Origin: G020353115 sp964481765
GTDB lineage: Bacteria; Bacteroidota; Bacteroidia; Bacteroidales; VadinHA17
Length of the DNA stretch: 7,746 nt
Direction: 5' to 3'
Assembly (NCBI GenBank): GCA_964481765.1
Contig: CAYZVJ010000116.1
Location: 1-7,746 of the forward strand
In this document: positions 6,882-7,746 of the stretch, piece by piece
Numbering within the stretch: position 1 is the first letter of the stretch
How the letters are laid out: each line of letters begins with the position of its first letter
Notes under the pieces: generated by a model
What the model was told of the DNA's origin: nothing
Seen by the model: only the letters and a program-made list of their open reading frames with translations
The model's database searches: none
Program-made: the position numbers and the translations under genes

Positions 6882-7537
6882 TTCTGTGTGATACTATCGT
6901 TGACGGTTTTCGTATAGAAAGCACAATACTCTTTCAGACCGCACTCCGGGCACTTCGGTTTGCGGGCCTGGCAAATATACCGGCCATGCAAAATTAACCA
7001 GTGATGCGCAACCGGTATGAGGCTTTCCGGAATCCATTCTACCAGTTGCCTTTCTGCTTCCAGGGGTGTCCTTGCCTGCCTGGTTAAACCAATCCTTGCG
7101 GATACCCGGAAAACGTGTGTGTCGACTGCAAGAGCAGGTTTTTTGAATACAACCGAAGCAATTACATTAGCACTCTTTCGCCCGATACCCGGAAGTTGCT
7201 GAAGCTTTTCAATATCCGAGGGTACAACTTCATTAAACTTCTCTACCAGCATCTCTGCCATCCCTTTCAGGTGTTTGGATTTGTTGTTTGGATAAGAGCA
7301 GCTTTTTATGAATTCAAAAATCTCCCGGGTGGTAGCCCTCGCAAGCTCCCTGGCAGTCGGGTATTTGCGAAGCAGAGCAGGAGTGATCAGATTGACCCTC
7401 TTGTCAGTACATTGTGCCGAAAGAATGACCGCAACCAGCAGTTCATAGGGAGTTGAATATTTTAGTTCTGTTTCGGCAGCTGGCTGATGCTCCAAAAAAT
7501 AGGCTATGATCCTGTCAAATCGTTCTTTCCTGGTCAT
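6878..7537 (-). CDS. nth: Endonuclease III, DNA glycosylase/AP lyase
   Basis: This 219-residue base-excision repair enzyme removes oxidised pyrimidines from DNA and cleaves the resulting abasic site by beta-elimination. The helix-hairpin-helix LPGIGRKSANV spans 115-125 and holds the catalytic lysine K121 (E. coli K120). The catalytic aspartate is D139 in AVDTHVFRV (E. coli D138). The [4Fe-4S] cluster ligands C189, C196, C199 and C205 show the standard C-x6-C-x2-C-x5-C spacing. Length and start match the family. It is the first gene of a two-gene unit, its TGA overlapping the start of nifS-selD as ATGA. A -7-like box (TATATTTG) lies about 20 bases upstream. A plus-strand promoter diverges from the same spacer. 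Nothing looks truncated or altered. Confidence 0.97.
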   Translation of the reverse strand: MTRKERFDRIIAYFLEHQPAAETELKYSTPYELLVAVILSAQCTDKRVNLITPALLRKYPTARELARATTREIFEFIKSCSYPNNKSKHLKGMAEMLVEKFNEVVPSDIEKLQQLPGIGRKSANVIASVVFKKPALAVDTHVFRVSARIGLTRQARTPLEAERQLVEWIPESLIPVAHHWLILHGRYICQARKPKCPECGLKEYCAFYTKTVNDSITQK

Positions 7538-7557
7538 CCGGATAATCTTACTCGAAG

Positions 7558-7565
7558 CAAATATA
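7558..7565 (-). promoter_or_regulatory. Candidate -7 box for nth
   Basis: The minus strand reads TATATTTG, an exact match to the Bacteroidota -7 consensus TAnnTTTG, 20 bases upstream of the nth start codon. No convincing TTTG or TTG box is found 19-21 bases further upstream; the nearest TTG is only 14 bases away. The match is therefore partial. It lies beside the -33 box of the divergent plus-strand promoter, so the two may interfere. Confidence 0.4.
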
Positions 7566-7576
7566 GTAAGGAATCA

Positions 7577-7607
7577 TTGCAATAATAAAAAATATTACCT
7601 ACGTTTG
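7577..7607 (+). promoter_or_regulatory. Bacteroidota-type promoter, divergent from nth
   Basis: TTG at 7577-7579 is followed, after exactly 20 bases, by TACGTTTG at 7600-7607, an exact match to TAnnTTTG. This fits the -33/-7 arrangement used by the primary sigma factor of Bacteroidota. Transcription should start around 7611-7615, giving a leader of about 15 bases before the short open reading frame at 7628. It is the only promoter candidate in the window with both boxes well placed. It drives a transcript that leaves the window on the right. Confidence 0.65.
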
Positions 7608-7627
7608 TTCCTGTAACATACAGTACG

Positions 7628-7672
7628 ATGAACAATTATATTCATTTTTATTATTTCAATATTGACCAATAA
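7628..7672 (+). CDS. Leader peptide of a putative Phe/Tyr attenuator
   Basis: A 14-codon open reading frame encodes MNNYIHFYYFNIDQ, ending in TAA at 7670-7672. Five of its 14 residues are Phe or Tyr, four of them consecutive (F7 Y8 Y9 F10, codons 7646-7657). Its ATG lies about 15 bases after the predicted transcription start, and its stop is one base before the 5' arm of an antiterminator hairpin, the position a PheL-type leader peptide should have. The peptide itself would have no function; its translation rate would sense charged tRNA-Phe and tRNA-Tyr. No Shine-Dalgarno is seen, which is common in this phylum. The segment is AT-rich, so Phe and Tyr codons are partly expected by chance. The case rests on its placement between promoter and hairpins. 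Confidence 0.65.
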   Translation: MNNYIHFYYFNIDQ

Positions 7673-7673
7673 A

Positions 7674-7705
7674 GGGGAAACCTTATACCGTATGGAAAGG
7701 TCCCC
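7674..7705 (+). promoter_or_regulatory. Antiterminator hairpin of the attenuator
   Basis: GGGG (7674-7677) pairs with CCCC (7702-7705), and ACCTT (7680-7684) pairs with AAGGT (7697-7701). This gives a nine-pair stem with a two-base bulge (AA, 7678-7679) and a 12-base loop. Its 3' arm, AAGGTCCCC, is also the 5' arm of the terminator that follows, so only one can form. A ribosome stalled on the Phe/Tyr codons would leave 7674 onward free and favour this fold. A ribosome reaching the stop codon would cover the 5' arm and block it. Confidence 0.65.
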
Positions 7706-7724
7706 GCTGTGGGACTTTTTTTTT
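7696..7724 (+). terminator. Intrinsic terminator of the attenuator
   Basis: AAAGGTCCC (7696-7704) pairs with GGGACTTTT (7711-7719), a nine-pair stem with one G-T wobble and a six-base loop (CGCTGT). The 3' arm runs into nine consecutive Ts (7716-7724). This is a standard rho-independent terminator in the plus direction; read on the minus strand it has no following T-run. No complete long gene ends before it on the plus strand, so it is best read as a conditional terminator in a leader. Confidence 0.78.
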
Positions 7725-7746
7725 GCCCAAAAACAGATAAGACCTA

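Noticed and set aside
7696..7724. Reading the right-edge hairpin as a simple terminator for an upstream gene
   Set aside because: No long plus-strand gene ends before it, the T-run fixes its direction as plus, and an overlapping alternative hairpin and leader ORF fit attenuation better.
7612..7724. Riboswitch or T-box leader
   Set aside because: The leader is only about 110 bases, and about 45 of them are the short ORF. No T-box or known aptamer motif was recognised.

Overview
The window most likely comes from a member of the Bacteroidota. Two upstream regions carry matches to that phylum's -7 promoter motif (TAnnTTTG), one of them with a TTG box at the usual distance. Shine-Dalgarno sites are mostly weak or absent, and short tandem repeats of the GAGTTCA type sit between genes. 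No rRNA, tRNA, CRISPR array, transposase or phage gene was seen. The exact lineage cannot be read from this sequence.

Four complete protein genes lie on the minus strand. From right to left (their direction of transcription) they are: endonuclease III (nth); a 739-residue fusion of a NifS/IscS-type cysteine desulfurase with selenide, water dikinase (SelD); a 1090-residue soluble hybrid sensor histidine kinase with four PAS domains, GAF, HisKA, HATPase and receiver domains; and a tropinone-reductase-like short-chain dehydrogenase (SDR). The nth and nifS-selD genes overlap by ATGA and are very probably translationally coupled. The kinase has its own 170-base upstream region. The SDR follows it after an 80-base gap with operator-like dyads. 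Positions 1-370 have no credible gene and hold several repeat and palindrome structures.

The most interesting part is the right edge, on the plus strand and divergent from nth. A good Bacteroidota-type promoter (7577-7607) is followed by a 14-codon open reading frame, MNNYIHFYYFNIDQ, with a Phe-Tyr-Tyr-Phe run. Directly after its stop codon lie two mutually exclusive hairpins, an antiterminator (7674-7705) and an intrinsic terminator with nine Ts (7696-7724). The geometry is that of a classical ribosome-mediated attenuator responding to phenylalanine and/or tyrosine supply. The controlled gene would start just beyond position 7746 and is not visible; an aromatic amino acid biosynthesis gene is the natural prediction.

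The second notable item is the NifS-SelD fusion. It joins release of selenium from selenocysteine to its ATP-dependent conversion to selenophosphate in one polypeptide. Both catalytic cysteines, the PLP lysine and the SelD lysine are present.
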